Positions 48,679 to 57,356 of a stretch of DNA of 64,000 bases are shown here, in pieces. Position numbers and translations under genes: made by a program. Source of the stretch: DAOQAU01 sp964640325 (GTDB lineage Bacteria; Cyanobacteriota; Vampirovibrionia; Gastranaerophilales; Gastranaerophilaceae); NCBI GenBank assembly GCA_964640325.1, contig CAZXID010000002.1:90986-154985 (forward strand), in the 5' to 3' direction. The notes below the pieces were generated by a model. The model was given only the letters and a program-made list of their open reading frames with translations, searched no databases and was not told the origin of the DNA. Position 1 is the first letter of the stretch. Every line of letters begins with the position of its first letter.

Positions 48679-49557
48679 TCAATAATTCATCTGCCAGCCT
48701 TCTTCTATTACACGGCCGGTACAATAAGATCCTGATGTCGTCTCGTCGTGATAACAATGTAGAGGGTTTCCATCGGAATCCTGCCAAGGCGCATCATAGT
48801 CATCATCAAGCCCGCCACGAGGATAAAGCAATGGACCTTTTCCGTTTGTTATGTGAAAACTAAATATATCTCTGCCAAAATTATTAGGACCTTTAAGACC
48901 ATTGACGTCAACATAAAAACCCCCACAAACTTTGGTCATATTATTTGTTATATTTTGACTGAAATCCTCTTCGCAATTATGTTTATAACTACTAATCACA
49001 AAAATCATGCCATCTTCGGTTATAAACCTATAAAGGGAGGGATGGTCAAGCATGGAATCTCTTGCACTACTGCCATCATAACTTCCCGATATACTGTCAG
49101 AAAAACACCCTGTTATTGTTGGTCCGCCATCACTTGATTCACAATTTTTTATCACTTTAAAATATTTAACAAACTCTGTGCCCAAAGTTTGATTATCTGT
49201 TCCTCCGTCAAATAGTTTGGTGCATTTTAAGTCTCCAACACAACCCATGTCGTTTGAAATTGAAATCAGTGCCTGATTAAATTCCGTATAGGCTTTTTTT
49301 AATGCCGTTACATATTCTTTTTTTTGATAATTTGAAATCAAAGTTGGAATTGTAAAGGCAGCAACCACCCCGATAATAGTCAATGTTATCAAAACCTCTG
49401 CAAGGGTAAAACCTATTTTTCTGTCATACTTACTTAGCAATTTTGTTTTGTTGGGTTGAAAACCCAACCTAAAATCTCTTTTTACGTCATCCTGAGCTTG
49501 GCTTAGGATATTATCTTCGTTTGTTTTTGTTTTTTTAACTTTTTCAAATATTCCCAT
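48679..49557 (-). CDS. Prepilin-like protein C
   Basis: A 292-residue prepilin-like protein. The site is near residue 49: RKIG, then FTLAEVLITLTIIGVVAAF, followed by SNYQKKEYVTALKKAYTEFN. The leader holds two repeat-derived segments, ILSQAQDDV and RLGFQPN (repeats at 49482-49512 and 49450-49468). The mature part has several cysteines and a GRDIFSFHITNGKGP segment like that of A and B; it ends RVIEEGWQMNY. GGGAGAG stands before the ATG. Its promoter carries an (AGT)8 tract. Confidence 0.87.
   Translation of the reverse strand: MGIFEKVKKTKTNEDNILSQAQDDVKRDFRLGFQPNKTKLLSKYDRKIGFTLAEVLITLTIIGVVAAFTIPTLISNYQKKEYVTALKKAYTEFNQALISISNDMGCVGDLKCTKLFDGGTDNQTLGTEFVKYFKVIKNCESSDGGPTITGCFSDSISGSYDGSSARDSMLDHPSLYRFITEDGMIFVISSYKHNCEEDFSQNITNNMTKVCGGFYVDVNGLKGPNNFGRDIFSFHITNGKGPLLYPRGGLDDDYDAPWQDSDGNPLHCYHDETTSGSYCTGRVIEEGWQMNY
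49450..49512. repeat. Two repeats inside prepilin C leader
   Basis: GTTGGGTTGAAAACCCAACC (49450-49469) and GTCATCCTGAGCTTGGCTTA then GGAT (49485-49508). Confidence 0.8.
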
Positions 49558-49630
49558 TTTACTCTCCCAAATTGTTTATTTTGATTGCGAACAATCTATA
49601 TTTTACAATCACGTATTTATTAATAAAACA

Positions 49631-49684
49631 ATTATACTCCCATACCCTCGTCAGGACAAGTAGTAGTAGTAGTAGTAGTAGTAG
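49631..49684 (-). promoter_or_regulatory. Prepilin C promoter with (AGT)8 abutting the -35
   Basis: On the complement, -35 TTGTCC (49659-49654) and -10 TATAAT (49636-49631) are 17 apart. The trinucleotide tract (AGT)8 occupies 49659-49682 and meets the -35. Length changes would move upstream sites relative to the promoter. Confidence 0.6.
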
Positions 49685-49715
49685 GGTTTCAGGGATTTAC
49701 AATCGGTAATAATAT

Positions 49716-49770
49716 TGTCATTAGATTGCTTCGTCACTCACTTCGTTCGTTTCTCGCAACGACAAAAAAG
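49716..49770. repeat. REP-like element, TTGCGAGG family
   Basis: AGATTGCTTCGTCACTCACT and TCGCAACGAC; related to 21194-21379. Confidence 0.7.
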
Positions 49771-49835
49771 ATGCATAAATGCGCCCTGCTTTTTTAAACT
49801 TATAATCTCATGCACTTATAAACTAAAATAAGCCT

Positions 49836-50789
49836 TTAATACAACTCAACGTCTTTGATATACCTTGGTCTTGCTTTGACTTCACGATAAACCTGTCCGA
49901 GATATTCACCGATAATACCCAAACAAAAAACCTGAATTCCACCAAAAAAGGTAAGGAAAACAACCTGCGTCGCCCAACCGTTTGGAGTTGAGTGCAGAAA
50001 TATTTTTTCATACAAAACCTGAAGCCCCAGCCCAAAACTGAAAAGCGCCATAAAAAACCCTAAAACAGCAATAATTCTAAGAGGAATTATGCTGAATGAA
50101 GTTATGCCGTTTAGCGCAAGTCCCAAAAGACTTATAAAGTTAAACTTTGATTTACCCAACATTCTGGGTTTAACGTCAAAATTCACATAAGCGGTTTTTA
50201 AGCCAATTTCGTGGAAAAAACCTCTTAAAAAAAGTTGTTTTTCAGTGTATCTTGCAAGAATATCCAAAGCTCGTTTACTTACAAGCCTGTAATCAGAGTG
50301 ATTAACGGGAATTTTTGCACCCAAAAGATTCATCAACTTATAAAAAAGAAGCGCGGTGTATTTTTTATAGAAAGAATCGGTGTCACGGCGATTTCTTATG
50401 CCGGAAACTATGTCGTAGCCTTGCGAATACTCATCCACAAACTTTTCTATAGCCCACTGATCTTGCTGCAGGTCGGCATCTATCGAAACAACACAATCGC
50501 AGCCCAACTCTCTTGCCCCCAAAAGTCCTGCCATAAGTGCTTTTTGGTTCCCGTAATTTTTTACAAACCTTACCCCTTTTACAAGCGGATTTTTTCTGTG
50601 TAATTCTTCAACAATTTCCCAGGTTTTGTCTTTTGAGCCGTCATCTACAAGATAAACATAACTGTCTTCAAGAATTTTACCTTTTTCAACAAGGGCGTTA
50701 ATTACCTCAAAAAGGCTATCTACGGTGCTTTCTATCAATAATTCTTCGTTAAAACAAGGGACGATAATGGCTAAGGTTGGTTTACGCAT
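49836..50789 (-). CDS. Glycosyltransferase family 2 (GtrB/dolichol-phosphate-mannose type)
   Basis: A 317-residue membrane-anchored GT2. The GT-A domain has AIIVPCFNEELLIESTVDSL, VYLVDDGSKDKTW and VSIDADLQQDQWAIEKF (DxD-type), then SDYRLVSKRALDIL; two C-terminal helices follow (IIPLRIIAVLGFFMALFSFG, FLTFFGGIQVFCLGIIGEYL). Such enzymes load sugar onto undecaprenyl phosphate for transfer to surface polymers. AGGAAA precedes the ATG. It diverges from the deacetylase gene, with which it may share the 70-base promoter region. Confidence 0.92.
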   Translation of the reverse strand: MRKPTLAIIVPCFNEELLIESTVDSLFEVINALVEKGKILEDSYVYLVDDGSKDKTWEIVEELHRKNPLVKGVRFVKNYGNQKALMAGLLGARELGCDCVVSIDADLQQDQWAIEKFVDEYSQGYDIVSGIRNRRDTDSFYKKYTALLFYKLMNLLGAKIPVNHSDYRLVSKRALDILARYTEKQLFLRGFFHEIGLKTAYVNFDVKPRMLGKSKFNFISLLGLALNGITSFSIIPLRIIAVLGFFMALFSFGLGLQVLYEKIFLHSTPNGWATQVVFLTFFGGIQVFCLGIIGEYLGQVYREVKARPRYIKDVELY

Positions 50790-50860
50790 CTTAAAATTTC
50801 CTATTGTGTTATAATATTCATATTATAATATTTCTGAATTTAGAGCAAGAGATTTTTATT

Positions 50861-51712
50861 TTGAGTAACAAAAAGTTTATACTTAACGCAGACGATTTCG
50901 GGATGTCAAACGCTTTTAACAGAGCCGTTTTAGATGGATATAACCACGGGTTTTTGACAAGTGCGAGCATCTGTGCAAACGGAGAGGCTTTTGATGCGGC
51001 AGTAAACGAAATTCTTCCCGAATGTCCCAATCTTGGCATAGGAGTGCATCTTAACATAATCGAAGGTCATGCGCTGCGCGATTTTACAAAGATGAACATG
51101 CTCTGCGACCTAAACGGAAAATTTGTCAACGGTTACGGGAAAATGATTTATCTTTCAGGCAATGAAGACTTTATGGAACAGGTCGAAGCAGAATTTCGCC
51201 TGCAAATTGAAAAGGTTTTAAATTATACAAAAGTTGATCATTTGGACTCTCACGTCCATGTCCATGCAATCCCTAAAATATTTGAACTGACCTGTAAGCT
51301 TGCAAAAGAATACCAAATCAATCAGGTCAGAACACAATTTGAAAAATTTTACACTGTTCCGGATATAGAATTTCACCTGAATTTCAAATACCCGCCAAAC
51401 CTTTTAAAAATAATGCTTTTAAATTCTTTTACCGTTAAAAACAATAAAAAAATTCAAGAACACGAGCTTAAAACAAATGATTATTTAATTGGAGTAGGCT
51501 ACACAGGAATGATGAATGACAAAACCCTTTACTGCGGACTTGAAGCCATAAACCAAGACTGTACGGTCGAAGCTTTAATCCATCCATGCAATCACATAAA
51601 CCCCAAAAAAGCAAAATCTCAGCACCAGATTGAATTTAACATAACCCAAAACATGGACTTAAAAGATAAAATTCAGCGTCTGGGTTTTGAAATAACCAAC
51701 TACAAAAGTTGA
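50861..51712 (+). CDS. YdjC/ChbG-type carbohydrate deacetylase
   Basis: About 283 residues from TTG 50861 (MSNKKFILNADDFGMSN); the upstream TTG at 50804 lies over a TATAAT (50809-50814), which is probably the promoter, so the later start is right. NADDFGMS, VHLNIIEGH, DHLDSHVHVHAIPKIFELTC carry the aspartate and histidine metal ligands of YdjC deacetylases (ChbG, HpnK). It removes N- or O-acetyl groups from oligosaccharides or hopanoid sugars; next to a GT2, a sugar-lipid step is plausible. Confidence 0.85.
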   Translation: MSNKKFILNADDFGMSNAFNRAVLDGYNHGFLTSASICANGEAFDAAVNEILPECPNLGIGVHLNIIEGHALRDFTKMNMLCDLNGKFVNGYGKMIYLSGNEDFMEQVEAEFRLQIEKVLNYTKVDHLDSHVHVHAIPKIFELTCKLAKEYQINQVRTQFEKFYTVPDIEFHLNFKYPPNLLKIMLLNSFTVKNNKKIQEHELKTNDYLIGVGYTGMMNDKTLYCGLEAINQDCTVEALIHPCNHINPKKAKSQHQIEFNITQNMDLKDKIQRLGFEITNYKS

Positions 51713-51738
51713 ATAGGTTAATAGGTGAATAGGTGAAA
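51708..51738. repeat. Heptamer repeats overlapping the phospholipase D start
   Basis: GAATAGGTTAATAGGTGAAT then AGGTGAAAG; the GTG start of the next gene is in the last unit. Confidence 0.8.
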
Positions 51739-53526
51739 GGTTTTTCCGTTATTGTTTTAATTTTTTCTTTTATTGCGTTTTTAACCTATCAGATTCAAAA
51801 AAACGTCGAATTTAATGTGCTTGAAATCATATCCCCCGTTGAATTCAGTGTTGATTTAAACAACAACGGAATAAAAGATAACAGCGAAGAAATTTTTCTT
51901 CAAGACTTAAAAACCTTTTCTTCAAAGCCAAGTGAAACACAAAATGCGCTGGCAAAAAGATTACAAACATCACAAGAAGATATTTTAGGGTTAGGATTTT
52001 TGGCACAAAATTTTGCAAAAGAAAATTTAAGCAAAAAAGTTAAAATCGTAGAAAAACCTGAAAAAATAATCCTTGTCGAAGGCAAAAATTATAAAAAAAT
52101 GTTACTCGAACAAGGCTTTGCAATTTCTGATACTTATACAAACAAAGATAAAATTCAAAAAAATATCCAAAAAGCAAAGAAGTTAAATCTAAGAATTTTT
52201 AATAACAAAAATCATAAATATCACAAATTGACTTGTAAATACGGGCTTTTGGCACACAATTCACAAATTTTGCCAATAAATCAAATTCCAAAAGATGCAA
52301 AGCCCTGCAAATTTTGCCTGGATAAACAAAAAGAAAAAAATAAATCAAAAAATATAACAACAAGATATGAAGAAAAAATTCCCTACGCACCAAAGGCGAC
52401 GGGTGTTTTTAAAGGCAAGGGAATTGAGATTTATCTGCCTGATTTAACCTCAGCACTAAAGCCCTCAAGCACTTGTGAAACAGATTTTTGCAGAGCGCTT
52501 TTGAAAGAAATTAATTGTGCACAATCTTCGATAGACTTTGCAATTTACGGTTATAAAAAAATCCCCTCAATTCAAAATGCGCTTGAAAACGCACAAAAAA
52601 GGGGGGTAGAAGTTCGCTTTGTATATGACATCGACGGCAAAAACCAAAATTTATACCCCGACACGCTTTATCTGACAAGTATTTTGAAAAATAACAACGC
52701 TGATTTTGCTGTTGAAAAAAAATATCAGAGCATAATTATGCACAACAAATTTTTCATCTTTGACGGCAAAAAAGTACTGACGGGCTCTGCCAATATAAGC
52801 GATACGGATTTGTCGGGATTTAATTCAAACGCGATTATAATTCTTGACTCGCCGCAGGCTGCAAATGTTTATTCACAAGAATTTGAGCAGATGTATGGCG
52901 GTAAATTTCACAATACCAAACAAAAAATCTGCAACAAAGAAGGGCTGCAAGTAGGCACAACAGAATTTTCGATTTATTTTTCCCCCACAGACAGGACAAT
53001 GAATACAAAAATAATTCCACTTATAGACGGGGCACAAAAATATATCTATATGCCGGTTTTTCTCATTACTCATCAAGGTTTATGCGACAGTTTGATAAGG
53101 GCAAAAAACCGCGGAGTTGACGTTAAGGTCATAATTGATGCCACAAATGCCCACGGAGATTACTCCAAACACAAACTTTTAAGACAGGCAGGAATTAAGG
53201 TTAAGACAGAAAATTATGCGGGCAAAATTCATTCTAAATCGATAATAATAGATGATTTATATACGGTTATAGGCTCAATGAATTTTTCGCGAAGCGGCGA
53301 TAACAAAAACGACGAAAATGTTTTGGTTATAAAAAATTCTGATATTGCGATTTTTTATAAAAAGTTTTTCCAATATTTGTGGCTAAAAATTGACGACAAA
53401 TGGCTTTACAAAAATGCTCGCGCAGAATCCGTTGATTCTATTGGTTCATGCTTCGACGGGATTGATAACGATTTTGACGGCAAAATCGACGCAAAAGACG
53501 AAGGCTGCAAGGCCTATACTCATTAA
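51733..53526 (+). CDS. Exported phospholipase D-family protein with calcium-type motifs
   Basis: A 597-residue protein: N-terminal membrane anchor (FSVIVLIFSFIAFLTY), a segment with VDLNNNGIKDNSEE (EF-hand-like), a possible metal ligand set (NHKYHKLTCKYG and CKFCLD), then two PLD halves with HKD motifs HNKFFIFDGKKVLTGSANIS and HSKSIIIDDLYTVIGSMNFS, and a C-terminal CFDGIDNDFDGKIDAKDEGC with DxDxDG-like calcium-type loops. Proteins of this fold include phosphatidyl hydrolases and non-specific nucleases, and location outside the cytoplasm would fit a nuclease. The GTG start is inside a heptamer repeat. Confidence 0.8.
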   Translation: MKGFSVIVLIFSFIAFLTYQIQKNVEFNVLEIISPVEFSVDLNNNGIKDNSEEIFLQDLKTFSSKPSETQNALAKRLQTSQEDILGLGFLAQNFAKENLSKKVKIVEKPEKIILVEGKNYKKMLLEQGFAISDTYTNKDKIQKNIQKAKKLNLRIFNNKNHKYHKLTCKYGLLAHNSQILPINQIPKDAKPCKFCLDKQKEKNKSKNITTRYEEKIPYAPKATGVFKGKGIEIYLPDLTSALKPSSTCETDFCRALLKEINCAQSSIDFAIYGYKKIPSIQNALENAQKRGVEVRFVYDIDGKNQNLYPDTLYLTSILKNNNADFAVEKKYQSIIMHNKFFIFDGKKVLTGSANISDTDLSGFNSNAIIILDSPQAANVYSQEFEQMYGGKFHNTKQKICNKEGLQVGTTEFSIYFSPTDRTMNTKIIPLIDGAQKYIYMPVFLITHQGLCDSLIRAKNRGVDVKVIIDATNAHGDYSKHKLLRQAGIKVKTENYAGKIHSKSIIIDDLYTVIGSMNFSRSGDNKNDENVLVIKNSDIAIFYKKFFQYLWLKIDDKWLYKNARAESVDSIGSCFDGIDNDFDGKIDAKDEGCKAYTH

Positions 53527-53699
53527 AAACCCAGCCTCAGCTGTTTGTCCTGAGTTTGTTTTTTATAAATTTCAAAATCAAAACATCCGATGTCGTTTAT
53601 CACAGGTGAGTTTATATCAAGCCCTTCAAGCCTTGATTTTCCAACTTTACAAAGCGGTTTATATTCACAAGTAAAACAAATTTGAAACTTCTTTTTCAT
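53523..53699 (-). CDS. Small cysteine-containing protein
   Basis: 58 residues from ATG 53699: MKKKFQICFTCEYKPLCKVG, with a CxxC and another cysteine, then SPVINDIGCFDFEIYKKQTQ. Four cysteines suggest a metal or Fe-S site. The end overlaps the phospholipase D stop by four bases, tail to tail. No clear ribosome site. The frame runs upstream through a repeat, so the start is chosen at the first non-repeat ATG. Support is composition only. Confidence 0.45.
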   Translation of the reverse strand: MKKKFQICFTCEYKPLCKVGKSRLEGLDINSPVINDIGCFDFEIYKKQTQDKQLRLGF

Positions 53700-53705
53700 T
53701 TTTGT

Positions 53706-53778
53706 ACCCCTCACCCGGATTTCTAACACTCGTGCCTCGTGTTGAAATTCCACCCTCTCCCGCAAGGGGCGAGGGAAA
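53706..53778. repeat. Dispersed repeat (copy of 4524-4600)
   Basis: ACCCCTCACCC to CCCTCTCCCGCAAGGGGCGA, with the same internal order as at 4524-4600. Confidence 0.82.
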
Positions 53779-53798
53779 ATATTATTAAAATTTATCCC

Positions 53799-53828
53799 CT
53801 ATTTACTATTTACCATTTAATATTCACT
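53799..53828. repeat. Heptamer repeat
   Basis: CTATTTACTATTTACCATTT then AATATTCAC, just beyond the SEC-C gene's stop. Confidence 0.75.
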
Positions 53829-53831
53829 CCT

Positions 53832-55133
53832 TTAAGCATGAGCGTAAAGGCAGCATTTTTTGTATTTTTTACCGCTTCCGCAAGGGCAAGGCTCGTTTCT
53901 GCCGACATTTTGCGCTTCTATTTTCGGTTTTTGTTCTTCTTCTTCAATATATCCCAAAGTTTTTGCAAAAACTTTGGACTCATACAAAACCGTCGTGGAA
54001 GAAAAAATCTTTTCTTTTAAATGCTGTTTTTTATACTTTTCAAGTAACTCGTCAAATGTCATTTCTGTTGAATAAATTTTGTTTATAACTTTCATAAAGT
54101 TTTTGTGTTTTACTTCAACCCGTTTTAAAAGATTTGCAGAAACACTATCGTTTAAAAGAAAATGTTCAACACATTTTTCGTAATTTTCAATTGTTTTATA
54201 ATCTTTTGCTTCAAAAATCTTGCAAAAAGTTTCATAAAAAGGAACTGCGCAAAGCCCCAGTTCTTCATCAAAAATTACACCCACATCATAGGTTTCTTTA
54301 TGAGCCGAAAACCCGCCCAGAGAATTTTCCAAAAAATTCTCGTAAGAGTTGTTAAATTCCTGCACGTGAAAAAATTTATTTTCATCAACTGCTTTTATTT
54401 TCGATTTTATATCTTCATCACAAGGCTTTTGTGCGCTTTCTGCAAAATCGTTAAAAAGCCCTATGATATCATCTGCAAGCTTATTTGTGGTAACAATTTC
54501 GTCTTTGCCGAAACATTCCAAAAACGCCTTATAAAATTTTTTTACCTGAACTTCGATTTCTTTTTGTTTTTTGAGGTTGTCTTTATAGACAATCTCGGGC
54601 GATTGAATAATCTTTGCAATAGCAAATCTCATCGCATCTTCTTTTTGATTTGCCGCCAAAACATTTGAAATTTCAAGCAGATAATATTCCCCTTCAAACT
54701 CAAAAATCCTTGCAACAACGTACTGTCCGACACCCACTCCTCTGAAATGAGTCATTTTTACAAGCGAAATTACACAGTAATCTTTTTCGTTTACCAAATT
54801 ATAAAACTCAAATCCGTTTTTAAGGATTTTCTTAACTTCAAAAACAGAATAAATAGAGCCGGTAAGTGCCTTTAAAATAAGCCTTGCGCCTTTGGTAATT
54901 TTTTTTGTTTTTTCCAAAAAAAGCTCAATTATACTTTTTGAATCAGAGCCAAGATTTCTTTCAAAAATATAGGGAAGACAAACCGATTGAAGCTGATTTT
55001 CAGTAATGCCTTTCACCCCTATTGTCGACAAATACTCGGCAAAGTCAGCTTTGACTTCCTCATCTGTCCGGACAAAATCAATCAAACCGCTCATCACATC
55101 GCTTATATCGGAAAATTTTTCTATTACGCTCAT
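53832..55133 (-). CDS. SEC-C-motif protein of unknown function
   Basis: 433 residues from ATG 55133 (MSVIEKFSDISDVMSGL), with AGGAG five bases before. The last 25 residues are a SEC-C zinc motif (GRNEPCPCGSGKKYKKCC), as on the C-terminus of SecA. The rest is mixed helix and strand (e.g. RGVGVGQYVVARIFEFEGEY) and is not a SecA motor. SEC-C units on otherwise unknown proteins are common and often serve to bind a partner. Its start overlaps the stop of the YfiH gene, so the two are coupled. Confidence 0.8.
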   Translation of the reverse strand: MSVIEKFSDISDVMSGLIDFVRTDEEVKADFAEYLSTIGVKGITENQLQSVCLPYIFERNLGSDSKSIIELFLEKTKKITKGARLILKALTGSIYSVFEVKKILKNGFEFYNLVNEKDYCVISLVKMTHFRGVGVGQYVVARIFEFEGEYYLLEISNVLAANQKEDAMRFAIAKIIQSPEIVYKDNLKKQKEIEVQVKKFYKAFLECFGKDEIVTTNKLADDIIGLFNDFAESAQKPCDEDIKSKIKAVDENKFFHVQEFNNSYENFLENSLGGFSAHKETYDVGVIFDEELGLCAVPFYETFCKIFEAKDYKTIENYEKCVEHFLLNDSVSANLLKRVEVKHKNFMKVINKIYSTEMTFDELLEKYKKQHLKEKIFSSTTVLYESKVFAKTLGYIEEEEQKPKIEAQNVGRNEPCPCGSGKKYKKCCLYAHA

Positions 55134-55900
55134 TTTGTCTCCTCGTTTTTTAACATTACCACGGCAGAATGTCTTGCACAATTTCCTTTTTCTTTTCTGT
55201 ATGAAAAAAATAACTCATTTTTGCAGCAAGTGCAATCCTCACTTAAATCTATTTTTTCTACCCCCATGGCTAATAGCTGGAATTTATTTACCAACTTCAA
55301 ATCCACATTCATTTTATCACACACAAGCTCTTTTTCTTTTGCTTTAACACTTGCCAAAATTTTTTCCATAGTGTCTTTGCCCACTTCAAAACAGCATTTT
55401 CCTATGGCAGGACCGATAAGTGCGATTATATTTTTTGGATTACTTTTAAAATCCTCTTGCATTTTTTTAACTGTTTTTTGAACAATTTTTGAAGCCGTTC
55501 CCCTCCAGCCTGCATGAATTCCTGCTATGACTTTTTTTGAACTGTCGTATAAAATTATCGGAACACAGTCTGCAAAATTAAGCACAAGGGCTGCGTTTGA
55601 AAGATTTGTTATAAGAGCATCTGTATTAGTGAACATTGAGCTGTGAGGGGTGAACTGTGCCTCATTCATTACCCCGACATTATCGCTGTGGGTTTGATTT
55701 GGAATAATTAAATTTTCCAAAGGAATTTTTAAACCTTCACAGACAAGTTTTTTGTTATTTTCTATTTCCTGCTTCAAATCTTGTCTTTCGCCACACTTCA
55801 AAGGCAGTTCGCGCGTGGTAAAAAAAGTAACAACAGGCTCATCATCTAAGAGTGATGATTTCAAAACCCGTCTTCCCATAAAAAATTCTTGTTTAAACAT
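55130..55900 (-). CDS. pgeF: YfiH/LACC1-family purine nucleoside phosphorylase (laccase-domain)
   Basis: A 256-residue protein of the DUF152/YfiH family. IPNQTHSDNV, LNFADCVPIILYDSSKKVIA, GIHAGWRGTASKIVQKTV and IGPAIGKCCFEVGKD carry the zinc-binding histidines and cysteine. Members have been shown to act as purine nucleoside phosphorylase/adenosine deaminase, and one is linked to peptidoglycan fidelity. Two starts are possible: ATG 55900 (MFKQEFF) would be leaderless with TATAAT at 55912-55907, and ATG 55879 (MGRRVLK) has a weak AAGA. Confidence 0.88.
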   Translation of the reverse strand: MFKQEFFMGRRVLKSSLLDDEPVVTFFTTRELPLKCGERQDLKQEIENNKKLVCEGLKIPLENLIIPNQTHSDNVGVMNEAQFTPHSSMFTNTDALITNLSNAALVLNFADCVPIILYDSSKKVIAGIHAGWRGTASKIVQKTVKKMQEDFKSNPKNIIALIGPAIGKCCFEVGKDTMEKILASVKAKEKELVCDKMNVDLKLVNKFQLLAMGVEKIDLSEDCTCCKNELFFSYRKEKGNCARHSAVVMLKNEETK

Positions 55901-55919
55901 GAAATTATTATACCATACT

Positions 55920-55974
55920 GGCGGGACAGTAATCCCGCCCTACTATTCACCACCCACTGTTCACTGTTCACCGT
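55920..55974. repeat. Palindrome and heptamers between yfiH and ffh
   Basis: GGCGGGACAGTAATCCCGCC (about 55920-55939) and TTCACCACCCACTGTTCACT then GTTCACC (55943-55974). Confidence 0.75.
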
Positions 55975-55994
55975 TTTTATTGTAAAATAAAAAC

Positions 55995-57356
55995 ATGTTT
56001 GATTCATTATCAGAAAAATTACAGGAAATAATCAAAAAGACTTCCCAGGGGACTTTGACCGAAGATAACATGAGCGAGGCACTGCGAGAAATCCGCCGTG
56101 CGCTTTTGGAAGCTGATGTCAATCTGCGAGTGGTAAAAGCTTTTATCACAAATATCAAGGAAAAAGCCGAGGGCGAAAACATTTTAAAAGGAGTTAATCC
56201 TTCCCAGCAACTTGTAAAAATAGTCCACGACCAACTGGTAGATGTTTTGGGGCATGAATTATCGCCGCTTAACTTAAGCGGACACCCGTCAATAATTATG
56301 ATGCTGGGGCTTCAAGGTTCGGGCAAAACGACATCATCGGCTAAGCTTGCGGTTAAGCTTAAAAAAGAGGGTAAAAACCCGCTTCTTGTGGCATGCGATG
56401 TGTATAGACCCGCTGCGATAAAACAAATTCAAACTTTAGGACAGCAAATCGGGGTAGAAGTTTTTTCACAAGAAGAGTCAAAAGATGTTCAAAAAATTGT
56501 TCAAAATTCGATTAATTATGCAAAAGAAAACGGGTTTAATGTTCTTATCCTTGACACGGCAGGGCGTCTGCAGATAGACACTGACATGATGGCAGAGCTT
56601 TTACTTATAGATAGGGCCTTTGCTCCGCACGAAAAACTTCTTGTAATAGATGCCATGACAGGTCAAGAAGCGGTCAATGTTGCCCAAAACTTTGATGCGC
56701 AGCTTAATTTGACAGGACTTGTACTTACAAAATTAGACGGGGATTCAAGAGGCGGCTCGGCTTTATCTGTTGTTTATTGCACGAAAAAGCCGATAAAACT
56801 GACCGGCACAGGCGAAAAATTAAACGCACTTGAAGATTTTCATCCCGAGCGGATGGCAACAAGAATTTTGGGAATGGGCGATATTGTTTCTCTGGTTGAA
56901 CGCGCGCAGGAAGTTTTTGACGAAAAAGAAGCGCTTGAGCTTGAAAAAAAGATGAGAAAAGCCGAATTTTCTTTTGATGACTTTTTGAAGATGCAAAAGC
57001 AGATGAAAATGTTCGGCTCATTAGACCAGCTTCTTGGAATGTTACCTATTCCGAATTTAAAAAAAGAGGATAAGGAATTGATTTCTCATCAAGGCGAAAA
57101 ACAGTTTAAAAGGATTGAAGTTTTTATCCAGAGCATGACCCCACAAGAGCGCGCTAATCCAAATTTGATAAATTCCGACAGAAAAAAAAGAATAGCCTCA
57201 GGCAGCGGAATTTCTTTGCACGATATAAATATTTTTATAAAACAGTTTGAACAAATGCGCTCGATGATGAAGGGCTTTTCTGACGTCAAAGACAAAGCAA
57301 AAGGCGGAAAAATGAACCCTGCTCAAATGATGTCGATGATGAAAAAGTTTAAATAG
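55995..57356 (+). CDS. ffh: Signal recognition particle protein Ffh
   Basis: A 453-residue SRP54 GTPase. The N domain has ALREIRRALLEADVNLRVVK; the G domain LGLQGSGKTTSSAKLA (P-loop), DVYRPAAIKQIQTLG, LDTAGRLQIDTDMMAEL, LTKLDGDSRGGSALSV; the M domain (methionine-rich, ending MMSMMKKFK) has GSLDQLLGMLPIPN and RIASGSGISLHDINIFIKQF. It binds 4.5S RNA and signal sequences and hands ribosomes to FtsY. Length and motifs are normal. No 4.5S RNA gene was seen in the window. Confidence 0.98.
   Translation: MFDSLSEKLQEIIKKTSQGTLTEDNMSEALREIRRALLEADVNLRVVKAFITNIKEKAEGENILKGVNPSQQLVKIVHDQLVDVLGHELSPLNLSGHPSIIMMLGLQGSGKTTSSAKLAVKLKKEGKNPLLVACDVYRPAAIKQIQTLGQQIGVEVFSQEESKDVQKIVQNSINYAKENGFNVLILDTAGRLQIDTDMMAELLLIDRAFAPHEKLLVIDAMTGQEAVNVAQNFDAQLNLTGLVLTKLDGDSRGGSALSVVYCTKKPIKLTGTGEKLNALEDFHPERMATRILGMGDIVSLVERAQEVFDEKEALELEKKMRKAEFSFDDFLKMQKQMKMFGSLDQLLGMLPIPNLKKEDKELISHQGEKQFKRIEVFIQSMTPQERANPNLINSDRKKRIASGSGISLHDINIFIKQFEQMRSMMKGFSDVKDKAKGGKMNPAQMMSMMKKFK

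Noticed and set aside
54162..54668. 168-codon + strand frame opposite the SEC-C gene
   Set aside because: Phe/Ile-rich composition typical of the complement of A/T-rich coding DNA; no ribosome site.
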